Below are positions 22,705 to 34,918 of a stretch of 64,000 bases of DNA, piece by piece (positions within the stretch are counted from its first letter, which is position 1; each line of letters begins with the position of its first letter). The notes beneath the pieces are model-generated. The model did no database searches and was not told where the DNA came from. It saw only the letters and a program-made list of their open reading frames with translations. This DNA is from Thozetella sp. PMI_491 (Eukaryota > Ascomycota > Sordariomycetes > Chaetosphaeriales > Chaetosphaeriaceae). The stretch covers positions 1,870,171 through 1,934,170 of the forward strand of contig MU270016.1 in assembly GCA_021432635.1 (NCBI GenBank). Reading direction: 5' to 3'. The position numbers and the translations under genes are program-made.

Positions 22705-24035
22705 CTACGCGTAAGTGTAGCAGTAGTCGCCCCCCTGGATGTCCATGGTGTCGGCAATTTCGCTGACGCCATCGATGAGACTGTACTGCAGCGGGGTATT
22801 GAGGGTAACGTTCTTGTAGGGGATGTCACCGAACCAGTTGAAAGGGTAGGCGAACGAGGTGTCGGGGCCGCCGATGTCCGACTTGCGTACGGCCCAGTTC
22901 TTGCGCTGCCAGGTGTTCCACATGCGGTCGAGGTTGGCGTGGTGCGACCAGAAGAGGGGGTCCGACGGCGACGAGTAGGTGTTGGCGATCTCGCCCACGT
23001 TGCCGCCGACGCCCAAGTGGCCGCCGCCGTGGACCGAGATGTCGGGGACGGTTAGTGTATAGGACTCTGTGCGGTGGTCGAGCTCCCAGAAGGTCGGGGC
23101 GTCGAGAACCCAGTTCAAGCGGGAAGCGTTGAGCGCAATGGTCATGAGGTAGGGGCTGACGTCGCGGCGCAGGCAGTGCGAGTTGTAGGCGGTGCTGTTT
23201 CCGGGGCCCAGGGTCACGTTGTGGTTAGCCCAAGGGCCGTCGGTGACGCACCCTATTTATTATGATTAGTGATGGCGATCTATAAGGCGGGGTGGGAAGA
23301 GTGACTTACCTCCACCTGTGCGGCCGGGAACGTCGAGCTGGGAGTGGTACTCGGCGGGAAGGAAGCTAAGATCCTCAATGTACGCGCCGTTGCCACCGAA
23401 TCCGTGCTGGCTGTCGAAGATGGGGCTCTTCAACACAGCAGCCTCGCTCGTCGTGTCCAGGGTCCAGTCTACACAAGCCGTCAACGGTCGGCTCTAGGAA
23501 GATGGGTGTCAGGATACTCACCCCAGTAGGGAACCCCGCCATTGTAGCAGCAGACATCTCTCAGCTCCTGCTCATAGAGCCAAAGGAAATGGCGGTGCCA
23601 GGGGAGGAAGAGGCCGACCCACTATCGCGTGGAGGTTAGCAGCTAGATACCAGCCTTCTTGACGGGGTACAAACGTGGATGTAGTCCGTCTGGCTAATGT
23701 GGAGGGCGACGAAGTCATCGTAGCGCGAACTAGCGCCCTTCCAAGTGGCTGAGGTCTGGGACGGCCTGTTCTGGAGACATTTGACGGCGTCGATGTACTC
23801 CTGGCGCTCTGAGTTGCTCAGAGTGCGCCTAGTCCGTGTCAGTTGTGTTTTCCTAGACATGGGCTGCGGGAAGCCGCTAAAGAAGACCAAACAATACTTA
23901 CCACTCCTTTCGGGCGTAGGGCTTGCGACAGGTCGAGGTGAGGCTCTCAACCGAGGCGGTCGAGTCATCCGGCACAGGAACAGCAGTGGCGGCAAGCACT
24001 AGGAGGGCCGAGGGTAGGAGGGCTCGGAGCTGCAT
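22705..24035 (-). CDS. Secreted tyrosinase (type 3 copper phenol oxidase)
   Basis: Exons: 24035-23902, 23828-23675, 23621-23522, 23468-23310, 23252-22705, giving 364 residues. All joins keep conserved sequence: KEWRTLSNSERQEYIDAVKCLQ, DYIHWVGLFLPWHRHFLWLYE, VPYWDWTLDT and GRTGGGCVTDGPWANH. The signal peptide is MQLRALLPSALLVLAATAVP. Copper site A histidines are His88, His96 and His105; copper site B has His257 and His261 in SVHGGGHLG and His286 in DPLFWSHHANLDRMW. The short length and secretion match the small fungal tyrosinases that lack the long C-terminal cap. It would oxidise phenols to quinones outside the cell, for melanin-like products or phenol detoxification. An intron donor GTTTGT after His96 is unusual but the frame supports it. 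Confidence 0.93.
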
Positions 24036-27000
24036 GTTGACACTTGGGACACTGGAGCGGACGGACCTTTTTTCACACAGGCAAGGTGGGGGTACTTGAA
24101 GAGACTTGCTGGTTGGCGGCCGTGCGTGCAGGTGAAGAAGAAGGAAGGACTCCTGCAGAATCCGCGCCGAGTCTCTCTTTATAACAGATACAGTTGCACA
24201 GCCGAGATCACTGCAATGCTGGCGGGCGCTATGCCTTGGCTCGCCCCATCGAGATCCCTGCAACCACGTTTTTCAGAGAGATTAGAATTGCTACAGTGCT
24301 AGGCGGCCAGCCTGAGACATGCATGCCTCTCCTATCCTCCGCGTCTGGATCCAGGACCCCCACTATGTGCCTTCCTGGCCCGACCTAACCCCCATTTTGA
24401 GAGAGCTGAAGCTTCGCTAACCGCTATTTACTTTAGCAAATGGAGCCGGTGACGGACGCAAGCACGACGAGGGTCAACTGCCCCGGCCGTATGGGTTCGT
24501 AATGTTCAATGATTTCGGAGGTTAAAGGAAGATGTCAAAGCACACGTCGATAGACTGTCAATAGAAGACCCAGCTAGCCGGTTCCGCAACGTTCGGGTAG
24601 ATGCATCTCTACCGTCTGCAAAGAAATCCGGACGGGGTTATCTGCACGTGGCATGATGCAGCACTAGAGCGATTGATTTGATGATAGTATCCGAGCTTCA
24701 GCAGCATCTTCGGCAAGAGTCTTGGCCCGCCTGAGTGTCATGCTGTACCTTGCCATCGGGGTATCAGCTCGACTCTGCCCAGGCCGTTCTGTCGATGCAG
24801 CCGTATCCTAGGGCACAAGTAGGGATTAGATACGGTACAATCGAAGCATGCCCAGTTATAGCTCTGTTCGCATCAAGGACCCATGTCGCTTAGCTCTCTA
24901 CATACCCTTGAGTTTGTGAGGCATCTGATTATTGCTGTTTTTTCAGTCTACAAAAAATGAGTTATCAACTGCTGCTGGCGTAGGGTGGGGAGCAACGCAT
25001 GTATGGGGAAGAGAGGTCTAGTGATGGAAGAAGCAAGGATCCCCTCGTCCGCACGGTCTCCGTACCTCCCTGGTCCATGCCAGAACTGCTAGGGATACTG
25101 GAGTAGGCTACTCTCATACTATGCCCTCCTTCTCCACATCCATCTCCGTGCCTACTTCGGTAAGATGGGACAAAGAACGGCCGGGGAGCGAGTCCCGATA
25201 TTTGTTCCCGCAGCCCCCTAGACACCTCGTAGTCACTTGGCCTCGGGACGCTTGTCGTCTCTTGTACTATCTCTCCTTCCTTCTAGCGGCGGGCCCAGGA
25301 TTACCACCGGCTGTTCGACAAGTGGTACCGCTTAAAATACTACTATACAGTCAATAGTGTCATTCGTTGCGACCTGGTGCGTCCGAACATAGCCATGCGG
25401 CCGCATGAGTTGCTCTAACCGTTTTGGTGGTTCTGGTTGCAAGTTTCCGGCCTCATCGAGCCCTCGGTTTGTGCCCGTTGGAAGGGGTTGGTCACATCGC
25501 ACTTCGCACGTTGTCTCTCACTTTTCTCAGCCTGAAGGGTGTCATTCGGTATTTCCACAGAGCCGAGTCGATGAATCAAAGTTTCGTTCCATTACTTGTC
25601 GCCGATACGCTCACAATTACCCAACGGCCGCACAGTAGAAATCCATCGGCTAGGCACCTGCTTGGCTCTTTCCTAGGGAGTGTGCAACCGCGCTGGAGTT
25701 ATCAAAAGACATAAGCCACACGTCTGACTTCAGCCTTTCTTTCCCAATGATGATTTTGGCCTGTTGCTTTGCGCGAAAAATGAGTGAGTGGTGGGAAAGA
25801 TCAGATCAGAGGGACCGTCCAAAGCTAGCTAAAAAAAAACTAAGATGTGTCGCCCGAAATTTTAAGCTTATTAACAATAAAATTAAACGGCCTCAAGCCT
25901 GGCCTAAATCTCCTGGCATGATCCCAGAAAAGATAGAATCAGAGGGGGGGGCAAAATAAGAGGGGAGAAGTAGCATGATGGCAGCTTGCCTGCGCACGCT
26001 TCTTGTGTAGGTACAGTCGGCAGCGGGCCGCGTGCGGCCATAAGAACTTTTTATGTCGCGCACGTGGTCCACCGTGCAAACACCTAGTTAACCGAACTGA
26101 AGCAGGCTGGACTAAACCTGAAGCCAGTCTGAAATGGAGATAGGGTTCATGAACCGGCCTAAGTGTAGAAGTTGGACTTCTTATGGGATGTTAAGTATTT
26201 GCCTGCTAGGACGACTCGGCGCCGGAGGGTACTGCAAGTCAAATTCTCTGATATGGAGTAACAAGGGCTGTGAGTAGAAAGAAGGGAGCGAAGGACCCTG
26301 TTGGGGAGCTGAAAAGGGAGCTTCTGTATGCGAACGATTTCTCCGGGCCGTTTTCTCTGTCTTAAAGAAGCAAGGTGGGTATTCTATACGTGGAAAACAG
26401 GACCCACATCACCTCCACGACAGGGTTCGACCCTGGTCGAGAAGAGGCATTTAGCAGAATGGCATCATCTACACGCCCCACAAGCATAGTAGCACGGAGC
26501 AGTACGACACAGGAGGAGGGAGAATGGTGAGTCGACACGGTAATCGACAAACACTCAACTGGAGTACTCATGGAGGCATGCCTGATGTCCACTCTCATCT
26601 AGGCAATCAAGAGCAGCCCCCTTAAGAGGGCTGTAATGGCTGCCGCCGGTCCCTTTCATATGTCTGTTTGGCACAGGTGCGGGAGTCGGTGCGCGCTCGA
26701 CGGGTACGAGCACAGACTGAGAGCTATCGACGGGTGGCGGTCGGGTACCGGCTGGGTGGCGAGCCGACGGGGATATTTGTCTGTTCACCTCGCCCGGGAT
26801 GCCCTGGGCGGCCGCCGCCAGCCTGTCGCTCGGACGCACCCCAGTGCCCACGCACTTCTCGACTGCGCAAGCACAGCACTTCCGGCTCCTGGTATATATC
26901 CGGCGAGACCCCCCTGCATCCACGGCTGAGCCATCGCTGTCAGCCAAAACGACCTGCCCCTGAGGAACAAAACCGGCGCTAGGGTCTTTGCTAAACGCCC

Positions 27001-27705
27001 AAACGGTACTGTGCCTGGAATAAAACAGGGGCTATGGCCGGTGTGGACTAAACCCCGCCATGCTAAGGTGATTCTCCGGGGCTAGGCCCTATATCAAACC
27101 GCAGGTGGGTGTCAATAGACCAGCACGGCACGGTAACACTCAGAAAAGGCAAGCAGAAGCCAGGCTCCAGCGGGTCTTCTTCCTGCCCCTGACCGGGCTA
27201 CTGTCCTGCGTGCTTGTCGAACAGGGCCATCCCAGAATTTCCACCACACCAGCGACTCGCCTACGGACGAGTTGAACGCTTTGGCCACCAAGTGCAACTC
27301 TCCAACGCACCCCGAGGACGCGAGAGATACGCAAAGTAGCAGATAACGGGTAACCAACGCGCCCCTGAACTCCGGTAACTCCCTTGAACTGTGGTCCACG
27401 CTGCCCCATCTCCTATTGCCACTACGATGAGCTTTTCCAAGTCAAACCCCGTACGCACGCGGGCGTTGCTGCCCTGGGGTGAAGGTGCTGGGCCCCGGCT
27501 GGACAGAGGGTCAGGGCGTGCATGAATCCTTGTCTATCGGCCTTGCTCGCTTCTCGCTTCGTCCTCGTGGCAGATGCACAACGAGATCTGGTGGAGTGTA
27601 TGAACTTAAAGGGCTCTCCCCCATGGTCAGAGATCCGATCGAAGGGGTGCAGAGGTGATCGTTTCCCAAACGTTGTTAGCCGTGCCGTTTAGGTACCAAA
27701 GAAAC
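24036..27705. other. Long intergenic region, no gene recognised
   Basis: These 3.7 kb separate the divergent tyrosinase and PTH11-like genes. Only short frames without family resemblance are present (for example 26555-26947 minus), and I could not build a convincing spliced gene. A T-loop-like GGGTTCGACCC at about 26423 was checked for a tRNA and did not fit. Confidence 0.5.
24177..24183 (-). promoter_or_regulatory. TATA-like box of the tyrosinase gene
   Basis: Read on the minus strand the sequence is TATAAAG, about 142 bases before the tyrosinase start codon at 24035. A plausible TATA element. Confidence 0.45.
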
Positions 27706-29260
27706 ATGTCCGCCAACGACACGGCATCCACCGGGGCGGCTGATGCCATACCCGACTTCCGGAGCACCCCAGACTACCATGGGTACGTCGAGATTCAGGT
27801 CAACTCGGTGCTCATCGCCCTATCCACCATCTTTTATGCCATGCGCATGTACACCCGCGCCTTCATGACCAAAAATCTCGGACTCGACGATGCCATCGCC
27901 ACGGTCGCCTTTGTTTGTGCACCCCTCCGCGACTAATAACAGCACATCCGGCTATTTATCTAACACTATCTGCCGCAGGCAATCCTCATCGTACAGTCCG
28001 GCATGGACATCCAAGCCGTCTCGTACGGCAGCGGTGCCCATGTCGCGCTCGTCCCTCTGCCTCTTCTCACCAAATTCTTCGAGGTAAGATTCCTACAACC
28101 TCCACCTGGTGTAGTCACGGCTGTTAGAATTCTTGTTAACGGATTTACAGTCACTTGTCATCCAGACGCTCCTATACTTTTGGGCGGTAGCCATGGTGCG
28201 GCTTTCAATTCTGGCCTTCCTCCCACGTCTTGGCCTTGACAGTACGTCTCTTTCCACATGGTCGCTCATTACCTCACATCCTTTTCTTGCACCCTCTCTT
28301 CTACCTCTCGCTAATCAACACTCTTATGCAGAGATGACAAGAATCGCGATCTGGATCATAGGCGGCCTGATTCTCGCCCAAGCGGTCATAGCCTTCGCGT
28401 TCCGACTGACCGAGTGCCCGAACGTCGGCGACAACTTCCTCCCGCCTTTCTTGCCCCAGCTTATAGAGACTTGCAAGAGCCGCCAAGCCGATAACGACCT
28501 GATGCTGGGCCACGGCGTGGCGGGCATTATCCTCGATACGGCCCTGCTGGTCTTGCCCATTTATATCATCTACACCAAGATGATCTGGTCGCGCCGCACG
28601 ATCCAAGTGATCCTGGTTATGAGCGTGGGCATCTTTGTGCTGGTGACCGGCATTGTGCGAGTTATCCTGATCCAAACTCTTGACTTCCAGGCCGATGTGT
28701 AAGTCTTCCTCTGGCTTCTACTGCTTTGACGCGTACGAGCGGGACGCCAGATTTAGTTTCTGACTCTCCTATTCAGAACGTACGAGATGCCGAACGTAGG
28801 AATATGGACCAACCTCGAGGGCCACGTCGGCTTCTGGTGCGGCTGCTTCCCGGCCATGCAGCCTATCATCCGCATCATGTCGTACAAGCTAGGCTTCCGC
28901 AGCCAGCTACGGTCGACAAATGGCCAGTCGGGTCCTACGGGAGGGCAATACTATGGAGCGAAGAGCACGGGAGGCAGCGCGGCTCTCGCGAGCGCAGCGC
29001 GCGGAAATCCGTCCAGCAAGGGCTACTTGCGCAATGGCAGCGGCGTGGACGAGTTCGACCACGACAGCGATAGCCAGCGCGGTATAGTTGATCTAAAGGA
29101 GGCCATCGAGATGGGAAACTTGAAACACAGCAAATCCGAGAGGCCCAACATCTACAAAACCACTGAGATTGCCGTCTCATATGAGGCCACTGCCCCGAAG
29201 AGAGGACAGAATACGCAGAAGAGGAGCAGCCCCCAGAGCTGGGTGGACCTGGAGCATTGA
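27706..29260 (+). CDS. PTH11-like seven-helix membrane protein (fungal rhodopsin domain)
   Basis: Exons: 27706-27912, 27979-28083, 28151-28241, 28332-28698, 28777-29260, giving 417 residues. The start ATG lies just before MSANDTASTGAADAIPDF. Joined exons give seven hydrophobic helices: about 25-45, then segments beginning AILIVQSGMD, SLVIQTLLYFWAVAM, IAIWIIGGLILAQAVIAFAF, GVAGIILDTALLVLPIYIIY, IQVILVMSVGIFVLVTGIVRV, and a last one around VGFWCGCFPAMQPIIRIM. This is the layout of the integral membrane/rhodopsin domain of PTH11-related proteins, without a CFEM domain. The cytosolic tail of about 125 residues is rich in Ser, Gly and charged residues, with possible phosphorylation sites. Family members include sensors of surface and host cues in plant pathogens, but most are uncharacterised. 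The first intron uses a GTTTGT donor. Confidence 0.87.
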
Positions 29261-31919
29261 AGCCGCTCCCCCAGGTTGATAGTTGTGTTCCTCTCCATGC
29301 GCCCAGTGGAGGCACTCATGTCCATTTAATGATGCATGATCCGTCATATATGATAATTATCGTGTGCCACTTCTACTATGTATATCTTTGTTTTACAAAC
29401 GTTCCACGCTGTATCCTGTGAGGCGGAACCAGAAAATACTTGATTTGGCCCGCAAGAGGAGCAAGGGATAGGAGGGAGGCAATGTCCGGGGCATGGCAGC
29501 AGCCGACGAGCAGACGAGCAACTTTCCTAATTCTGAATCTGTACGACCCTACTCTGTAAAGAGGAGACCAACTGCTTCAGACCTAGCTTGTCTCAATCTG
29601 ACATGACCCCTGCATCTCTTTGCCCCAACCCGGGGTGGCCAAGTCTCCTGTGAGGTACCCACCATTGCCCAGCCCGTCAGGATATCCCAATGTAGACTCG
29701 CTTGATTCTTGTCCACAAAAGACGACGGCATCTTGTCGACTCTGTCAGTACACCGACATCTCGCCACTTGGGTCACATTGGGTGGCACATGGACGTCCGT
29801 GATACCGCCCCCTGCCCCCTACAATGGTCGTTGCTCTCCCAAGGAGCGATGCGAAGCTAGTTATATCCAGGATACCAGGGGATGAGTCAGTGGGTACATT
29901 CCCTGAGCGATAGCTCGGTCTGGCCTAGGCGATGCTGGGTACAGATAATATCCCCGTGACGGGGAGTGTCCGCGGGCCTGCATGCTGGAGAGCAGCATGC
30001 GCGGGATGAGCGGCACACACTCAGCACCCGCCAATGGCGAGGCGATGATGTGCGCTGGAAACCTGGTACGGGGAGCGCCACGCCCAACAGTTTGCACAGA
30101 TGGTAGCGACGGCTACTAGGCAGAGGGTCAATGGAGCAGAAGGCGCCGTTCTCTCGTCGCGGGAGCAAGGAGCTATCATAGTACTAAGGGGGCGGGTGAT
30201 GAGAGAGAGAGGGGAGCATGGAAACGGCGCAATACGCGTATAAGAACAGCACAGGCCACCCGTTGGCAAGGTTTAGCAAATTGCTGCGAAACCAGCAATG
30301 CTCAGATCCTTGTCTAGCGCGTTGACTTTGCCTGTCAGACGCTAGACGTGGCCAGCTTCCTGTGTGCCTTGAATGCAAGCAAGAGGCGCGTCTGCGCGAA
30401 GTGCTGCATTGCTCATATCCTGGCGTGCTTGTACGGAGTAACGATTAGGTACAGAATGTCCCCTGGCTGGCAAGCATAGACCGATCATTTCATTCCGAGA
30501 GATAGCACGAATGTACGCCGAAGGAGCGCAAGTTGTAAGTACAGACACCCAGCAAGAGAACTGAAGCCACCCCTGATCCGAGGAGTGGCAGTATTTTTAA
30601 TCTACCCGGCATGAATTGCTAAGTTTCGTCTGCCATGTCTCTCTCGATCGGAATGGACATAATCTTGGCGGCTCAGGCGGGACTGATCGCCTTCTCGGTC
30701 GTACAGATCATCCAGACAACAACCCCACAGATTGTCTCTGAGTACCGATTGGTGTCAGGCACAGATTTACACGGCTTGCTTCCAGGTATCCAAATAGCCT
30801 GAACAGCATCGAGTAGTGTAAAAAGTGATGTGATCTACCAAGTTGACCTCACAAGGCGGACCTGACTCGTCCTCGAGAAGAAAAAGGAACGATCAAAGCC
30901 GATTCTACATCCTCCCAAGGCCGCCCGGCTGCACCCACACCTCTTTCTCGAACCCTGTGGCTGTCGGTAGGTGGAGGAGGTCTAGTCTGCCACGCTACCA
31001 TACAAGTAAACATCAAGAGGGGCTCTCTAGCCTCGGTGCAACCTCTAGCAGTACATGTTATGCGACTACTTGTTCGTGGGATACTGTCATCTGGGAAGAA
31101 TTTGGGTCCTGTCACAATAGGAATGGTATGCCTTTACTGGCCATACAGCCTTGTTGAGTCTGCTTTCTGTGCTTGGGTAGTACGCAGCGGGCCTGGCGGC
31201 TGTGACTACTGATAGCTTTTCGGCTTAGTGGTACAAAAGTCACAATATTGCTTCTTCCGTCACCCGGCACAAGATCATAGATCTCTACTTTGGCACAACC
31301 TCGTAGACCTACAACACGAGTATCACTTGGAGGGAAGAAAGATGCGAAACTTTGCCGACACAGTGTATTGAAAATGGCTATCAGTGGTGCATACCTAAAC
31401 CTCCTATTGATAGGCCTTTTCTGTCCCATCGCGCATCAGTTTAGCGAAGGGACCCCGTGGCAGGTGACTAACTGTGGTGGAACGGCAAGCCCCGCGGCGG
31501 CGTCCTCTGCTTGTTTGGGGGCAGACGAGATGCAAAAGCCCCGCGCGGAGGTAGTCGAGAATTCAGCATCAAGTTCAAATGTCTTCATATAATAACACCA
31601 CTATACACAACAGCCCTCTCCCGGGGCTGGTGCCAGAGGCTCCATCTCGAGCCATGGCCGCAGCAAATGCAGCATTCCTCATCCCCGCCCAGCAGTCGGG
31701 TGCATCTCATGAACCAAAAAAAGAGATCTGCAGATGGGTATTGTCCTCTCCTTCTTCCCGCTCTCATGAAATGAAGTGTAAAAAACAATGGCCGCTATAT
31801 CTTTCCCTTATCCACAGAGCGGCGGTTCTGGCAAATGCCCACCGCCGATGAAGGCAAATCAAATAGATACCACGAAGCGAAGAAAGAAAAGAAAACTTCA
31901 GGTGGTTTTATGTGCACGT
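29261..31919. other. Long intergenic region, no gene recognised
   Basis: These 2.7 kb lie between convergent genes (PTH11-like and the protein kinase). Convergent spacing this long could hide a small gene, but none of the short frames shows a family motif, signal peptide or consistent splice pattern that I can support. Confidence 0.5.
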
Positions 31920-34918
31920 TCATGTCGCAGCCTCAATGGGCGCCGCAGGCTGCAGTTCCTGGAGGGGCTGCTTGCCTTTGGTCTGCTCCTGGCTGTGGTC
32001 GTCGGCGTTCGTGGCATTCGTAGCGTTCGCGGGAGCCTCTTGCTCCTCGTCCTCGTAGATCTCCTCGACCATCTCGCCGGGGCGCTGCACAATGGGACTG
32101 AAGGTGTCGACCTCTTCAACCTCTTCGTCGCCCTCGCCTTCCTCCTCCTCGGCGTCTTCGTCGACTTCCTGGATGGGCTGCTCGCCGCTCCTACGCCCCA
32201 GCCCAGAGGCGCTGGCGCTGCGCGAGTGGGACGCGGAGCCGTGTCCGGAGCTGCTGCCCCGATTCTCCCTGCCTCCGCCGAGGCTCAGCATGGGACCTTT
32301 GAAGATGTTCCGCTTGCGCTTCGCAAAGAGGATACCATGTCCGCCAGGTGAGAAGCTACCGAAAGGAGAAGGGCTGCTCGGCGGTTGTGGTAGGCTCGGC
32401 ACCGCCGGCCCGCCGAAGCGCTCATTGTAGCTCGGCATGCCCTCGTTGAAGATGCTCAAGGGCGGCCCGGAGCGGTCGCGGACGAGGCGGATGTTGCTCG
32501 GGAAGCTCGTCGAGGTGGGCGTCGCGGGTAGGACCTTGACCGAGTGGTGTGGGCTCCGGCCCGTCTGGAGAGGCGTCTTCGACATGGATGTTGACATGGA
32601 GCCGTTGGAGGACGTCGAGCTCGCCTTGCTGTGACTGTGGTGGTGGTGGTGGATCGAGCGGATGGATGAGACCGAGGACGACGTGGACTTGCGGCCGCGT
32701 AGGCCGGCGTTGCCCGAGGATCGTCGGACGGTAGACCGCGGTGTTAGAGGCGAAGGGGACAGGGAGTGGCGCTTGTACGAGTTCGACGACGGGATCCGTG
32801 GAGGGTGTGGAGGGTTGGAAGGCGTAGAGAGGTTGGTTAGGGGGCTCTGCATGGCCGAGCCGCTGGTGGCCGGCGACGTAGTGTTCTTTGCGGCGTAGCC
32901 GTTCGCGACCATGCCCTTGGGAAGGCCGGCAGATGCCGGAGTCGCGGAGCCGCTGGTGGGGTACTTGCTCGTCTGCGGGCGGGGGCTGCTGTCCTTCGAC
33001 TTCCCTTCCTTGCCGCCGGGGGGTTTATCTAGCAAGTTTGGCGTGGAGTGACTGGCGCGCTTGCTCGAGTTCTTGTGACGCCGCGTGTTCTCGAAAAGCC
33101 AGTGGGTCCAGTTTTTCCAGTGCGCGATGATGGCCTGCGACGGCTTCTTCTTGACCTTCTTGTGCGGATCGCCGGCCTGCGACCCGTGGCTGAGACCGAG
33201 AGCATCGCTCGTTGTGACCAAGTGGAGAGTTGAGCCCCGAGACCGTGCGCTCCGGAGGACGCCTTCCTTGGGCGGCGGGATTGGGCGGCGGTGGCGCGAA
33301 GAGCTCGCAGAGCGTATCGAGTCCTTGTCGATGGGCGGGGGCGGCGCCTCGCCATCCGGGCTGAGGTTGCCGTTCGCCGTCTTGACCAGATCGGCAAGGC
33401 CGGGGAGATCGGTGACCACGAGCCCGGGGTAGTGGCCGCTCCGCCGCTCTGTACGTCCCCGCGTCCTCGGAGGGGGTGGATCTGAGAGCCTCACGAACGC
33501 CTCCTCGACGGTCGCCAGGGCGTTCAGCCTGCTCGAGGCCTGGGAGAATCGCCTGGAATTCCGGTGCTCCGCCTCCTTCTCCTTCCGCTTGCGCTCTCTC
33601 CTGCGAGCCTTGCGCTCCTCCTTCTCTAGCAGCAGTGTCCACCAGCCAGCCAGGGCGTCGCACCGCTGCGACAGCACGCTCTCGATGACGGTGTCTATGT
33701 CAACTCCGGCGCTGCGCATCCGCTGGAGTGTCTCCTTCTCAAGCGCCGTCGAGAAAGGGGCTGGCCGCGTCAGCTTGAGGATCTCCTGCTGGTGAGGGGC
33801 ATGTTCTGCCAGGAACGGGTGGGCGAGGATCTCGGGGAGCGTCGGCCGGAGCAGTGGCCGCTTGGAGAGTAGGCTCTTCATCAGGGACAGTGCGTCGGCC
33901 GGGATGTGGTCCGGATATGTCGGTTCTTCCGTTAGGATTCTAGAGCGTGTCACGCTATCATCATCGTCGTCGAACGGCAACTCGCCGCAAAGCAGGGCGT
34001 ACAGGATGACGCCCAAGCTCCATACGTCCACCTTCTCGCCGGCGTACTTCTCGGCTTTGAGCATCTCGGGTGCCGAGTAGCATATCGTGCCACAGAACGT
34101 CTGTAGGTAATTGGTCTTGCCCTCGTACTCCCTCGTGAACCCAAAGTCGCACAGCTTAACATTCTCGTGTTTGTCGAGGAGGATGTTCTCAAGTTTAAGG
34201 TCCCGATGGACGCATGATTGTTGGTGCACATACGAAACTGCGCCTACTAGTTGGGTGAAGGTCTTCTGCACTTTGTCCACGGGTAGTTTTCCGTGCTTGA
34301 GGAGGTAGTTGTAGAGCTCATCGCCTGCTGCCCGTCAGTCTTAGCCGCCACATGCTGGGGGTGTTTCCGGCCGCACCTGGACAGTACTCGAGCACCAACC
34401 ACACCATGCTCTCCGTCACTATAACCTCGTATAGGCGGGCAATGTGCGGGTGGACGAATTGCCGGTGGTGGTGGATCTCGCGGGCCAGGTTCGAGTCATC
34501 TTTGTTGGCCGACTTAAGGACGACCTGCGGCACCGCGTACATTAGGAGGACGGAGCAGAGAGGCTGGAGCGAAGGAGATACCGACCTTGGAGCCATTTGT
34601 GAGCTTGTGCGTCGCTAGGTAGACCTTCCCGAACGACCCCTTCCCGATCAGGCGGCCGAGGGTGTAGTTGCCGACCGACTTAAGGTCTTTGTTGGAGAAC
34701 TCGCTGCGTGGAGGAGGCTGGTTAGTCGGCCCCGGGCCAGAATCGTCGGCGAACGGGAGGGCTCATCGAAACTCACTCGAGAAGCTCTTGGTAAGAATGG
34801 GCGAGCTAAAGGCCACATTCATAGTCAGCGTCTGGCTACAGCAGCGTGCCGGCGTCGGTGGCTCCCCTACCTTGGCCTTCCGTCCCAGCGCTTCGGCCTT
34901 CACCTTTGCCGACTGCAT
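31920..34918 (-). CDS. Serine/threonine protein kinase with long C-terminal tail (YPL150W/ppk1-like)
   Basis: Exons: 34918-34871, 34805-34777, 34703-34586, 34524-34377, 34324-31920, giving 915 residues. The first two exons are 48 and 29 bases, and the start is MQSAKVKAEALGRKAK. The kinase domain starts at Tyr39: glycine loop IGKGSFGKVY (45-54), VVLK with Lys69, HRDLKLEN (Asp156), DFG (Asp174), APE, and GEKVDVWSLGVILYALLCGELPFDDDDD. The sequence after DFG (FTREYEGKTNYLQTFCGTIC) resembles the fungal CAMK-like group that includes budding-yeast YPL150W. The tail of about 600 residues is low-complexity, rich in Ser, Pro and basic residues, with a His run and acidic EEEEGEGDEEVEEV near the end; it is probably a disordered regulatory or targeting region. 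Substrates are unknown. Confidence 0.87.

Noticed and set aside
26410..26450. T-loop-like GGGTTCGACCC, possible tRNA
   Set aside because: The five-base T stem does not pair properly and no acceptor, D or anticodon arm could be placed upstream.
26555..26947. 130-residue minus-strand frame in the tyrosinase-PTH11 spacer
   Set aside because: Low-complexity translation with no domain; overlapping frames on the other strand are equally long.
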